64,000 nt of DNA from Selaginella moellendorffii (GCF_000143415.4 NW_003314368.1:20792-84791), one strand, 5' to 3'; positions 24,001 to 36,010 are shown, numbered from the stretch's first letter. Translations and numbers: made by a program. Notes: generated from the sequence alone by a model not told the origin.

Positions 24001-24676
24001 CTTTCGCGAGTCCACCTCCAAGATTTTCTAATGCATCTCGAAATACCGCAAACGCCAAACGTCAAAAGCTAGGCATTGCTTTCGCTGTCTCCAAGAAATT
24101 TGGTAAGTTGTGTCGGCGAAGTGCAGTCTTTTTTATTGTTTTGTTTTGACAGAACGGATGATATTTCCTGATTTATCGGTGTGTGGCCCTGTATTGAGAT
24201 TGAAGTTGAAAGATTTGAGGGACCAAGAGTGACGTACCTGTTATCATAGTCAATTTCAATGAATGCCACTGAACAGCCTATAGAATAGAGAGACATATTC
24301 AACATAGAATAGAGAGACGTACAACCAGCAAACATATCAGCTCTTTTGATCCTGCAGGGCTAGTGGTACAGTGTTTTTATTTTTTATTTTTCTATTTGTT
24401 TTCTTTTGCTAGATCCCTATAAGAAAGTGGACCGTAAACAAACCAGTTGTCAAGAAAGAAATGTCCACCAGAGTTGATGATGAACAGAGGAGGATTATAT
24501 ATCTACAGTTTAAACTTCCTCCATTCTTGACAAGTTCAGCTAAGTGGCCGACCTTATTGGGTTTTTGTACACCAACTTTTAAAAGGAAGGGTGAAAGAAT
24601 GGCCAGACTTCCCCAAGTAATCATTTGCATCAAATCATTTGCATCTTACGGAGGACAAACTAACTCAGCAGCCCAG
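24001..24676. other. Intergenic region between PIGV and GH3
   Basis: Contains the PIGV 3' region and GH3 upstream sequence. A short direct repeat (ATAGAATAGAGAGAC) occurs twice at about 24285-24320. TGTCGG, a high-affinity auxin response factor site in other plants, occurs once near 24113. One copy is weak evidence of auxin control. Confidence 0.4.
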
Positions 24677-24684
24677 TATAAATA
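24677..24684 (+). promoter_or_regulatory. TATA box of the GH3 gene
   Basis: TATAAATA lies 129 bp upstream of the GH3 start codon, leaving room for a leader of about 100 nt that begins near 24710. Confidence 0.6.
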
Positions 24685-24812
24685 AGCCAAGTTCTGGAAG
24701 TCTGCTCACACACACAACACATTCGAACAGCAACTTCACATTCTTGAGGTTTTTTTCAGCATCAAAGTTTCTTACTGAAAAAAATAGAAGCCTCAGTGTT
24801 TTCCTTGCCATC

Positions 24813-26873
24813 ATGCCAGGGATTCCATTGATCTCCCATAGTGACGCTCTTACTTATGGCTTTGAGGAGCTGGCCAGGAATGGTAATGTTGTGCAGGCTG
24901 AGCTCCTCGAGCAGATCTTGGTGCAGAATGCAGATGCTGACTATCTCAAGGAGCACAAGCTGAATGGCTGCACTGATCTGGAGACTTTTAAAGCGCGTCT
25001 CCCGCTTATCACCTATGCAGACATCGAAGGCTACATTCAAAAGATTGCCGATGGCGATCAGTCGCCGGTTCTCTGCCAAAAGCCAGTTGATATGTTCTTC
25101 CTGAGGTAATTTTTTCCTTTTTTTTTCTTAAAAGCTGTGCTGATAGTACACTGTTTCCTAAGCTCTGGGACTGCCAAGGGACGAACAAAGCTCATCCCAG
25201 CGCACTATGACTTCTTTCTCAACACCATTCGATTGTTCCAACTCTCTGGAGCGTTTCGAGGAAGGTACTATAATTGACATGTCAACTGGATTCTCTCACT
25301 CATGAATTCACTCTGAAAAAGTCAGGCACTTCCCACTGAGCTCGAATGCCAAAGTCATGGACATTGTCTACTGTGGCAAACAAACAATGACCAAAGGAGG
25401 AATTCTCACGGGAACCGGAACCACAAACTATTTCCGCAGCGAAGCCTTCAAGCTCAAGCAGCAGTCCACAAAGATGTTCAATTCTAGCCCAAACGAGGTG
25501 ATCTTCTCCTCCAGCCTTCCCCAAGCAACGTACTGCCACCTGCTCTTCGCCCTCCTCGCCGCGGACGACATAGCCGTAATCTCCTCCACCTTCGTCTACA
25601 CAATCGTCGAGGCCTTTCGCTTCCTGGAAAAGACCTGGTCAATCTTGGCCGATTGCATCGAGTCTGGAACACTCCCCGAATGGATCACAGACCATGCAAT
25701 CCAAACCGTGGCCTCGAAGCAGCTCACCCAAGATCATCCCGACCGCGATCGAGGAACTCTAGCAGCCAAGATCCGATTGGAATGCAGCCGTGGCTTCCAG
25801 GGAATCATCCCGAGGCTGTGGAGGAACACGAGCTACGTCCTGTCAATCATGACCGGAACAATGTTGTCCTACTGCGAGGCGATGCGGTTCTACGCAGGGC
25901 CGGGCCTGGCGCTGGTTTGCGGTGACTATGGCGCTTCCGAGAGCTGGATGGGAATCAACATAGATCCTCTCTCGTCCCCGCACAACACCATCTTCACCAT
26001 CGTCCCGGATCTTGCCTACTTTGAGTTCATTCCTCTGGAGCGGCGCAAGTTTTCTAAGATCCAGGAGATCAATGGTCCCGTGGTGCCGCCGAGCTCGCTT
26101 TTCACGGAGGTGGCAGCGCCAGTGAGCATGGCAGACGTCCGTGTGGGTCAAGAATACGAGATCGCCATCACAACTTCGTCCGGTAAATCCTTTTTGATTG
26201 AGTCTCGAATGATAACCAAGTGTATATTGCATGCCTGTACGTGTGAGCAGGGCTGTACAGGTACCGCGTGGGCGACGTTGTACGCATCTGTGGGTTTTAC
26301 CACGACCTGCCGCAGTTCGTGTTCGTCTGCCGCCGGGACGTGCAGCTCAGCATCCACATCGACAAAAACGGCGAGACCGAGCTGGCCGTGGTGATGGAGC
26401 GGTCCGCCGCGGTACTACACGGCACAGGCGTCGGGGTGGCAGAGTATACCGCCCATGCTGACGTGTCGTTCCGCCCGGGACACTACGTTGTGTTTGTGGA
26501 GCTGGACGTGGACGTGGACGTGGACGTGGACTTGGACGTGCCACACGTGAGAAAAGGAAACCAGGGATCTTCAAAGGTGGCACAAGAAAAGCGTGACGAT
26601 TTTGAGAGGGTATTGCAGGAGTGTTGTGATTGCATGGATGGCGCATTTGTGGAGCCCGGTTATGTTGTGTCCCGTGCGGCCAAGACGATTGGACCCCTGG
26701 AGCTTTGCGTAGTGGAGAGGGGAACTTTTCGCAAGTTGGCAGAGAGTGCTCTGGACAAAGGTGCAACGCTGAATCAGTATAAGACCCCACGTTGCATTGC
26801 CGCGCCACACTTGCTAGCCATTCTCCGTGCAGGGATGGTCCGGAGCTTCTATTCGGGAGTGAGGAGAGAGTAA
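24813..26873 (+). CDS. GH3 acyl-acid amido synthetase, 4 exons, 624 aa
   Basis: GH3 enzymes adenylate an acyl hormone (auxin, jasmonate or benzoates) and join it to an amino acid, which controls hormone level or activity in the cytosol. Exons: 24813-25105, 25163-25264, 25326-26182 and 26251-26873. Introns are 57, 61 and 68 bp, all GT-AG with matching phases. The three ATP/AMP motifs are present: SSGTAKGRTK across the first splice junction (about residue 98), YGASE (about 333) and YRYRVGD (about 420). The C-terminal domain has GHYVVFVEL and the usual IGPLELCVVERGTF and QYKTPRC blocks. Length is normal for the family. An odd feature is a VDVDVDVDLDV run near residues 500-514 from a GTGGAC repeat. 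Hormone specificity cannot be read from the sequence. Confidence 0.93.
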
Positions 26874-27584
26874 GTAGGGTAGTAAATTCCCCCCTTCACT
26901 GGGCCCAAAAACATGCTGAGTCTCATTACTTTCCATGTTTTATTTGTGTTCGGAGAGATTTGAAGATTAAATTATTTTAAATGAATAATATAAAGTTCAT
27001 AAATATCTAGCTGGGTGGAGTATTTATCTATCTTTTTATATGTTATTTTAGCAGAAGCACCAAACAAAGGTGTTGCCGCGACCAACTGAAGGGTTTATGT
27101 TGTCATAGTGAAGCATCAAATAAATGGTGCCATTCAAACAAAAACGGTGTCATGCCTCCTGTTGGGAAATAATGAAAGCATGAGACCACAATGGTGCAAA
27201 TTTGTAATGCAATTTCTTCAAATATTAATACATGAAAGCATGAGACCACAGTGCAATAAATGACTTTTAACACTCTTTTGAAGTTGAAGAAGCTTATGTT
27301 TTCACTATTGCTAATGCTGTTGCAGCAACAACTTCCACATGTTTGAAGCTGTCCAAGCAATAGCGGAAGTTGCTTGGCAATGCATGTAATATTATTAGAA
27401 ATGTAATGGTTTGATGTTTCATGCAATCATACGTTTAACGTGTTCTTTTTCCCGTAGGACGTTTTCCTTTTTTTGACTATGGTACCATATTCATGATATG
27501 GTATTGGCCAATCACAAGACGAGAACAAAAAGTGGCAGGCCGGAATAAAGTATAAAACACCAATCCGGCATGGAATAAGGAAAG
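26874..27584. other. Intergenic, no gene seen
   Basis: GH3 3' region followed by AT-rich sequence. A 17-bp direct repeat (GAAAGCATGAGACCACA) occurs near 27174 and 27235. No motif-bearing frame. Confidence 0.5.
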
Positions 27585-28020
27585 AAGCTCCATCCAATCC
27601 GGAATAAAATATAATGGCCAAAGCTTTAGCTCCTTGGTGCTCGAGATGTACGTGAGGATTTGCTCATGTGACATATCTCCTTTTCACGTGGGACATTGAT
27701 TAAAGGTGTTTTGATACGCCACCGAGGACCAGTGGGAAGCTCCCCACACTCGAAACGTTTTGCATCTCTTTGCGGGCACCTGGAGGAATGTAAAACATGC
27801 ATTGCATACCACTCGGTCCCAACATGTACATAGTAACAAGAATCTTCCTCAATGAAGTCCACAATATGAGGTGAACTTCTCAGCGCCTCAAAGTGGGATG
27901 AAGCCGCTAGCTGCCATTGAGTCAAGCATATTCTCTTGAACGAGTATACCATTGAATTGTTCTAGCCTGGAATGAACATAAGCCCAAAATGGTTGCCATA
28001 CAAAATAACTTTTGTATGCT
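27585..28020 (-). pseudogene. Decayed duplicate of the gene at 63331-64000
   Basis: Aligns with 63216-63790 on the same strand, including non-coding flank. Shared residues include RLEQFNGIL, HFEAL, SSPHIVDFIE and the exon c region. Where the right-end gene has intron, 65-bp exon and intron, this copy keeps only a stub of the first intron (starting GAAG instead of GTAG) and then jumps to the next exon. A 9-nt gap also lies next to RLEQFN. It is a genomic duplicate with an internal deletion, not a processed retrocopy. Confidence 0.75.
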
Positions 28021-30735
28021 TGGAGATGGTAATTGTTACTGTCAATGGCATGCAATTTGTAAATTGCGTGACAACTGACCACACGACCCATGCACACACC
28101 ACCAGTTGCCAGCAGTCAATTCCCAGCAGTCAATTCCTGATTGGATGTCAGATATACAAGTTATTTATATACATAAATAAGTCTTAGATGGGTCCATAAT
28201 GAGCCATATAACCCATGCATGGTACCACATGCATTGATGACATCCTTCAGTCATCCTCATGTGTTCCAGACCTGGGATGGGTCTTGGGTTAGGGTTAAGA
28301 TGCAAGGAATGTTAGTTGCAATGGCATTTTTGGATGTGAGGGGTTTTGGTAGCTACACTACATGGTGAGCCAATTTATGTCCTATTGTCCTCTTGTTTGT
28401 AGTTTGCTTGAGTCCAAAAACTAGAGTATTGAGGTAAGGTGTTAACAAGCAAAAGAGATTCAGAATGAGTAAGCTTGAATTGTTACATTATATATCTCTA
28501 ACCTATGTGAGATGGTAAGTGAGGAGGCAAACAGCACTTTGTCCTCTTTCAGCTCTGCTTCTGAAAGCAGTTCCAATGTGCAAGAAGTGGTGGAGGACAA
28601 TGTTTTGCCTGTAAGTAGAAATTTCACACTCATATCCGTAATTTCTTAATTTCTCAAGTGTTTGAGATTTTCTTGCGAACAAGAGAATTTGCTAGTCCAA
28701 ATGTATTTACCACTTGGTTACACCTCGATTCTTGGGATAAAAACTAAAAGGTACCTAGCAAATTACTTCTAAATTACAAGACTAACATTGTACAAATATA
28801 TGTGCATTGTCATTCCGAATTGGAGAGGTGTATACAAGAGTACCAACAGAGGATTGAATTAAGTTCAAACTTATGTAACTATGAATTATGCTGGCACAAA
28901 CTGGGGTATCATTAACTCCTGGTCTAGTTGTTGAACAGTAGGATATAGATTTAGCTAATAGCAAGTTTGTGAAGCATTGGCAATGCATGATTCAGCAGGG
29001 CTATAGTAGGGGCATCTGTCTAGAATTCAAAGACAGATTTACACTAATGTGGAGCCTTATGTGCTGTGCCATATGTACTGAGTATATTTCATTGCATTTG
29101 TGAAGATTTAAACATTCATTGTGGCAGCATATTGCAAACTTGTATCATATAGATTTTACATTCACATTTTGATATGTGGGGAAACTCATTATACAGTCTC
29201 TTGAGAGCTATCAACCATCAAACAAACGCATGTGATTTTTAACAAATACGCACAAGCTGTATACAGATTTAGCCGGCATAAATGCATTAGGAGTGACAAT
29301 GCTCCTGAACATAATGTGGTAGAGAATGATATGGAACATTTTTTGGGTCCTTAAGGCAAGAGTTTTATTCACAAGACATCAACAAGAAACTAGGTATAAC
29401 TTCAATATTTTGTTGTGCATGTTCATCACCACTAACCTCCCTACCTTGCAGTGCATTGAGCACTTCTGGCGTGAATTGTACAAGTGTATGATGTGGTTAT
29501 ACAAGCACCTAATGGAGGATATTGGCATATGGATATTTCCAATGTATGGAGTTTGCAATGTCATATCTTGCCAAAGATATATCTCATTGAGTCACTATGT
29601 AGAATTTACACAAGGTGCGTTTATATTGGTGTGGTGAGTTCTTTAGGCCATCTCATGTACCAGTGAATTTGTTTCAGCTCTTGGAGCACGAGCTTGGGTA
29701 AGCCTTTCATTTGACGATGATATGCATAAACTTTCCCACTTGTAGAATCGTTCAGCCATTATCTTTAAAGGATATAGAAGATATATCATGTTCAATATTT
29801 ATGAATGTTAAAGGTGAAACACTCCCTCAAGTATTACTTCCCTTCTTTTTATCACTCAAAGCATGCTTGATGTCTTAGAAAACTCACAACTACGAGGAAT
29901 TAGGCTTTTCTGATGCATCAACAAGGCCTTAATCTTGATGAGCAATATCTCCTACACTTGGATTTATTTATTAAACATGTAATAGCTGACGTTGAAGGTG
30001 TGGCTCTTCTAGTTTATATTGACACTGCTCTTCCTTCACACTCATAGCAAGCCTTTTGCATTTCCTCTCATCTCCATAGCAAGCCTCACCTCTTTGTTTT
30101 TTATTTTACCACATATAAGAAGTAAGGACATGGTGAGAATACATGGCAGTGGAGGTACTTGGCCCTGGAATAGTGCTAGAAATAATGCTCTATGTGATAA
30201 GCCTCTCAATCTTCCCTTCACCTCCAATCTACAAACCATACATACAAGCTCAATTCTAGTGGTCTTGTTTGGGTATAAGCATGTATAGTTAAACAAATAA
30301 GGGAGGGAACCCTAGGCCAACCTCTCAACCCTTAAGGCATTATGGCCTTAAATCCCACAGGCTATAAAATATTTTCAGAATGTTCTTATGGTTTGTATCA
30401 TTCTTCTCTCCCTCATAACCTAGCCATGGATAGCAACCTTAAGAAGTTAAATGAGCTTCACATGAAGGGAGTTTAAAGGAATACGGCTATGGAGAAAAGA
30501 TGTGCAAATGGCAACACTAATGTTGTGACAAATAGCCACAAAGAAAGAAAGTAATATGGCTTTTTCGCATGACAAGAGTTCTATAACAGTATTGTTATAT
30601 GATTTGAGCCATTTGTTCCATTCTTATTTTCTTATTTCCATGATTATAAGTGGAGGATATAAACCATTGGTGATTCTTTTTGTGCTTATTATGAAGTGAG
30701 TTACATCTTGTTATAAAAGATAGATTCATAATCCT
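28021..30735. other. No recognisable gene
   Basis: About 2.7 kb with short, motif-free frames. The last 90 bp (about 30640-30731) match the internal region of the LARD near 57915-57990, so at least part of this stretch is transposon relic. Confidence 0.45.
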
Positions 30736-32110
30736 CCCATTCCTTAGGAATGTCATCTAAGTTATAACCAAAACTCGGAAACACTTTCTTTATATCATCT
30801 TTAGTTTCCCATGTAGCTTAATCCATGGAATAACCATTTTATTGAACTAACAACTTCCTAATTGTCTTCCGACGTGATATCACCACTCTTTGAGCAAGAA
30901 TATTGGTTGGACTAGCCTTCTCAACATCAATCCTTGGGACCTAGATGATGGATTGATCCAAGATATCACTAAAGTGCATTCACACTTTAAGCTTTCTCAC
31001 ATGGAACATTGAATGAATCTTTGACCTAGTTGGCAAGTCCAAAGTGTATGCAAGATCCCCTACACGCTATAAAATTGTCTAAGGCCTGAAACACCATAAA
31101 AACAATCTAGCAATGCCACCTCCTTTTAGAAACCATTATGCATCTGATAGATTAAGGAAAACTTTGTCACCAACTTTGTATTCTTGATGACAACAATGCT
31201 CATTAGCTAATCTTTTGTCTCGATCTTGAGCTTATTCATGTTCACCTTTGCCAACTCAAGCTTATCTCGCATATCTCTAAGAAATCACAAGCATGAGGCC
31301 GATTGATGAGTGCTGGTGTGAACTAACTAAAGCAAAGACAAATATTTCTCCCATACTCCCTGTCGATTCAAGTTTCCCATAAAAAACCTCAACATATCTT
31401 CCAACAGATGATTTATGCACTCTATTTGTCCGGGGATGATACAGGCTAATGAGCTTTTGATGATCAACTTTGATCACCTGGGGTCAAACAACCATATACG
31501 TATTTCTCAACATCTAACTTCATCCGAAGCCAAAAAAAATGCCTCTTCACCAACATATACATTCTTAATACCCCCAAATGCCTAACACTTGGCACATTAT
31601 GACACTCAACCAAAATCTATTTAATGAGTTTGTCAATACAAGGAGTTTGTTGGCCTAGAAGATCCTTTTGTCAACTAAAATACTGAAGAGACTAATGATC
31701 TGAGTCTATATGGAAGTCTGATTTATACAAATAATATCACCATTCCTTCACAATAGCAATCATAGCATACAATTCCTCTTGAGTAGGCTAGTTCCACTAT
31801 GTAGCATCAAACTTATGGCTCATGTACGTAAAAGGATGTCTAACTTGAAGTAAGATGGCTCCAATAGCAATGTCACTTGTATTTGTCTCAATCACAAGAG
31901 GCTTCTCAAGATCAAAAATCTTTAATACAAGAGTAGAGATACAACACTACTTCAAACGTTGAAATGCCATTTGACATTTCTCATCCCAACCATGAATAGT
32001 AGCATGTTTTAACATGTTTTAGAAAAGATCAGTCAAGGGAGTTACTATCTCTGAAAATCCTTCACAAATCCAAAAAGAACTCCAACCATACCCATGTTGA
32101 TAAACTCCTC
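30736..32110 (-). pseudogene. Chromovirus pol remnant (RNase H, integrase, chromodomain)
   Basis: On the minus strand from high to low coordinate: an RNase H start (about 31760-31925, ETNTSDIAIGAILLQ and FTYMSHKFDAT), an integrase zinc-binding stretch (31485-31630, ECHNVPSVRHLGVL ... KRHFFW), a shortened integrase core ending in YHPRTN (about 31430), and a chromodomain-like end (30736-30880, KLLVQ, then NGYSMD, then ATWET). The central integrase is deleted and stops are frequent. Confidence 0.75.
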
Positions 32111-32520
32111 ATGTTGACAAACTCATCAATAGATTTTGGTTAAGTGTCATGATGTGCCATGTGTTGGGCATTCAGAGGTACTAAAAATATATAAAAGAGG
32201 CATTTCTTTTGGCCTGGGATGAAGTCAAATGTTGAGAAGTATATATGTGGTTGATTGATTTACTAGGCAATCAAAGTTGATCATCAAAAGCTTGCTAGCC
32301 TCTATCATCCCCAACGTGTATCTTAGAATAAATGGGATAACATCTTGATGGATTTTATCATTGGTTTACCCAAGACCTTTCGAGGAAATGATGTTATTTG
32401 GGTTGTTGTGGATCACTTAACAAAGATAGCTCACTTCTTCAGGACAAGTTAATTATTTTAACAAAATATACAACTATTTAGAATCTAGAGATTAAAGAGC
32501 CAGCCATATTAATTATATAA
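32111..32520 (+). pseudogene. Integrase remnant in opposite orientation
   Basis: The first part (32115-32255) is the inverted counterpart of 31485-31630. It continues with an integrase core start, reading [31 protein letters not shown] (split by rule here: [11 protein letters not shown], then [13 protein letters not shown]). This core is exactly the part missing from the minus-strand remnant. It ends about 60 bp before a TRIM. Confidence 0.7.
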
Positions 32521-32577
32521 TTGATTGTGAGAGAAATAATTTTGCTGAGATGAATAGGGTTATGAGCAAGAGGCATT

Positions 32578-33094
32578 TGTAAACTTTTGAGTTTAGACTT
32601 TCTGGAAGGTCACCCAACCCAGTACTATTTAAACCCAAAGATGCTTAATCCCAAATATTATAATACCCTTAACTATTTGGAAAAGAGGGTGCATTTTTAT
32701 TCATGAGCCCTTTCCCTTTATATTTGAACCATTATGGATCATCTCTCAAGTCATTTTGTTTGATTGCTTATAATCCACCATGCTTCCCTACGAGTTCACA
32801 CCCTCATAAACGGAAGTTGAGAGCTGTAACTCTCGCCAAATATTAATCAACATGTGGGAATTACAACAAAATCAAACTTGTGACCGCTTTAATACCAAAT
32901 GCAAGCTTTTGAGTTTGAACTTCCTAGAAGGTCACTTAACTTAATACTATTCAAACCCAAGGACACTTAATCTTAAGTATCTTAAGACTCTTAACCAATT
33001 AAAAAAGGGGGTGCATTTTTATTCATAAACCCTTTCCCTTTATATTTAAACCCTTATGAATTGTCTCTAAAGTCATTCTTTTTAGTTGCTTACA
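32578..33094 (-). mobile_element. TRIM element, older copy
   Basis: Two LTRs of about 195 bp (32578-32773 and about 32900-33094) enclose a short internal part with a reverse primer site (TTTAATACCAAATG on the plus strand). Same family as 43318-43912, but the internal part has lost about 80 bp. No matching 5-bp target duplication is visible (GCATT versus ATATC). Confidence 0.75.
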
Positions 33095-33159
33095 ATATCG
33101 ATCAATTATAAGAGTTGTAGTATTGATAACTTATTCTCCCTCTCATCTCTATGCTCTTT

Positions 33160-33898
33160 TGTAGCACATATAATCATGAGATGAGATTTGGATATACTGT
33201 CACTGTGGATTTTTAGAATCTTGGGGGATAAAATAGCCACTAAGAGCTCTTTCATCAAGCAATTATCCCTTTTTTAGTTGGCTTAAGGGGAGAGAGATAA
33301 GGTGCATTACATGTGGTATTAGAGTAAATGGCATAGGTTTGATTTCCATTGTTTAGTACTTAAAAATATAATATACCCTTGAGTAAGGTATATTCCTACC
33401 TTTAAATTTGAAATTATACATATTGAGCATCCATGTGTATGTCCTTCCTCTTGGTGAAGCATCCATGGATAAAGGTATCCACCGTAGGATTACGGTACGG
33501 GTGGATAATTAGTTGCCTCACATGGAATAGCTAATATACACAATAGAAGCATTGGTAAATTCAATGTGAAAATTGAGCTACTGGTTCCCTTTAGTTTAAT
33601 AGGGGTTGTTAGTCAATAGTCAATGAGGACATTGACATCTCCTCTCTCTCTCTCTCTCTCTCTTTATGCGCGCCTCTCTCTATATGCCTCTGTATGTGTG
33701 TGTGTGTGTTTGATTGTAGAGCATGAAGGGGGGGTGAGTGTAGTGCATATGATCATGGGATGAGATTAAAATACTATCACTATGGATCCTTGGAACATTG
33801 GGGGATAAATGGCGATAAAATAACCACTAAGGGCTTTCTCATCAAGCAATTGATCTTTTTCCAGTTGGTTTAAGGGGGGAGAAATAAAGTGTGCTACA
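33160..33898 (+). mobile_element. Second TRIM family, 739 bp
   Basis: 5' LTR 33160-33311 (TGTAGCACAT ... CATTACA) and 3' LTR 33739-33898 (TGTAGTGCAT ... GTGCTACA) are clear repeats of each other. A primer site TGTGGTATTAGAG follows the 5' LTR, and a purine tract GAAGGGGGGGTGAG precedes the 3' LTR. No coding sequence. The flanking 5-mers TCTTT and TCTCT agree at four of five bases. The internal part contains TC and TG microsatellites. Confidence 0.75.
33640..33715 (+). repeat. TC and TG microsatellites
   Basis: Runs of CT/TC (33641-33663), a further CTCTCTCT, and TGTGTGTGTGTG near 33697-33710, inside the TRIM internal region. Confidence 0.9.
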
Positions 33899-34495
33899 TC
33901 TCTTCCCTTCAAAAGAGTTTTTTTCTTTTGTGAAAAGTGAAAGAAATTTAAGCTTTGGAAATGCTGGTTTATTTATGGGTTTTAACTATCAACATTACAA
34001 CTCTCATGATTGATCGGTGCCTTTCGCTTATAACCCCATTCATTTCAATAGTATTATTCCTCTCACAATCAATTATACATATTTTAATATCTTGTGTCCT
34101 TGGAAAGAATACGTCAAATCTTTGTTCATAGTGGATTTGTCCAATAAATATAGCTTACCATTTACAAAATTAAAGTACTATTAGAAAATTGATGTATCAC
34201 TAAAATCTAGGAAGCAATTGTCATTGAAGAGAATGAGAATCATGACCATTGATTGTGACCATTGATCATGACTATTGATCATGACCTTTAATTTTTAGGG
34301 TTTTATGGCTAGGGTTTGAGCAAAGAGAAAAACACTTGAATTTCACAATATGCTTCAAGCCACTCCTCAATCAAGACACTAGAAAGACACTCCTCAATCA
34401 AGGTATGCCTCTCAATCTCCCTGTCTATTGGTTTTCCATCTCCCCATCTTTTTCTCTTAGCTCACCAACAACTTGCAACTCACAATTACTTCATG
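33899..34495. other. No gene; short tandem repeats
   Basis: Contains about four imperfect copies of TGACCATTGATCA (34235-34290) and a direct repeat CACTCCTCAATCAAG (near 34361 and 34388). No coding motif. Confidence 0.6.
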
Positions 34496-34952
34496 CTAGA
34501 ATGATTGGTTCGGTTAGTGAACCAATCTTCTCAACACATCAGGTTCTGGGATTTTTTTTTTTTGTGTTCCCTTAGTGCTGTAAGATTGGTTCAGCAGCAA
34601 ACCAATCTTCTTAGTGCCAATGGAACTGCTCTATTTTTTAATTTTTTTTCCCCTTAGCACTAGAAGATTGGTTTGGTAGCAAATTGATCTTTCTAGTGCC
34701 AAGGGAACTGCTCCTTTTCCTTTTTTTTTTGTTCCCTTGGCATTGGACGATTGGTTTGGCAACAAACTGATCTTCCCAGTGCCAAGGGAACTACTCCTTT
34801 TCTTTTTCTTTTTTGTTCCCTTAGTGCTGGAATATGGGTTTGAGTGCAAACCCATCTTTTCAATGCCAAGGAAATTGCTTCTATTTTTTTCCTTTTGTTC
34901 CTTAGCACTAGAAGATCCATTTAATGGCAAACCGATCTTCCCAGCATTAAGG
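34496..34952 (+). repeat. Tandem array of about 60-nt hairpins, left part
   Basis: Six units start near 34496, 34566, 34650, 34731, 34815 and 34898; the later ones are spaced 81-84 bp. Each is a near-palindrome: GTTCCCTTAGTGCTGG, then GATTGGTTTG, a 3-5-nt loop, CAAACTGATC, then CCAGTGCCAAGGGAAC. T-rich spacers separate them. The sixth unit is cut by the chromovirus insertion and resumes at 42416. Confidence 0.85.
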
Positions 34953-35992
34953 TGTCGCAAATGTGACTTCAGGTATCGAAAAATATTTATCGGCTAGTCC
35001 TTACGGACACTCTTTCCTTACTGCTATGACGGCAGGAGGTCGATACAGTTGGTTCCCTTTATCGTTCCCAATTGAGCTAGTTGAGAAATTGGTCAATGAC
35101 CATACACTTAAATTGGATAAACATAAGGTAGGAACCCTATGTGTTTCTTGCTGAGCATACTCGGCCTAGTTTGAGAAACTCGTGTCATTGACTTGCACTT
35201 GCTAGTATCAAGAACCCCCGCGATATTGAGACTAGTCCCTCAATATTCGCTAGATGATAGCTTACCGTGTTTGCCAAATACCCTCGCTATCACGCCCTTT
35301 GCTCCATGATAGCTTACCGTGTCTGCCAAACACCCTCGCTATCATGCCCTTTGTGTTAGTCTCATTTCGGTCCCAAATGCTATTTATGGAAAGTGTCCAG
35401 ATTTGCTCATTTGGCATATCTATGGAATGTAGAGATCAGCCTGAACACAATGGTGTTCGTCCCGTGTCCAAATTCGCAATCTAGCGCCATTCCATATTTA
35501 ATAAGTTTCGAGCTTGTCCCAGAGACTAACTCCTGATACTAAGGGAGNNNNNNNNNNNNNNNNNNNNNNNNNNNNNNNNNNNNNNNNNNNNNNNNNNNNN
35601 NNNNNNNNNNNNNNNNNNNNNNNNNNNNNNNNNNNNNNNNNNNNNNNAAGGGGGGGGGGGGGGGATGTTGGGGGTTCCAAATGTATAGTAGGGATAGTGG
35701 TTGAAATGCATGTCCGACCATTTGAGACATTAGTTTAGCTCCCGCTAGACTGTGTTGCTCCTTGTTCTGCGTTCGGCTTGGGTCTAAGCCCAAACTCCAT
35801 GCTGCTCTAGTCGGTGGAGTACCCTCCTTCTCGCGTTAGGCCACCGGTATGCCTGAATTGTGCTAGACTCCGTCTGACACCATTTTGCGTGCAGGTGTTG
35901 GATACGGGGAGTTGGTGCTCGTGAATTGTACTGGACCCTCATTTCGTAACGCAACGGGCTTGGAGTTCGGCTCTAAATTCATGTGCGCTACA
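34953..35992 (+). repeat. Chromovirus 5' LTR
   Basis: TGTCGCAAAT to GCGCTACA. Contains a 100-N gap (35548-35647) and a tandem duplication of about 52 bp at 35252-35353 that the 3' LTR lacks. With the gap replaced by the 33 bp present in the 3' LTR and one duplicate removed, its length becomes about that of the 3' LTR. Confidence 0.93.
35548..35647. other. Assembly gap (100 N)
   Basis: Exactly 100 N, followed at once by a long G run in the LTR. The 3' LTR has only about 33 bp at this place, so the gap is a placeholder. Confidence 0.95.
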
Positions 35993-36010
35993 TTTGGTAT
36001 CAGAGGAATT
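35993..36010 (+). promoter_or_regulatory. Primer binding site (initiator Met tRNA type)
   Basis: TTTGGTATCAGAGG directly follows the 5' LTR; TGGTATCAGAG is the usual plant initiator-Met tRNA primer site. Confidence 0.9.

Noticed and set aside
24113-24118. TGTCGG as proof of auxin control of GH3
   Set aside because: A single 6-mer far from the TATA box; expected by chance.
35498-35793. Frames across the N gap
   Set aside because: Made of unknown bases in an LTR.
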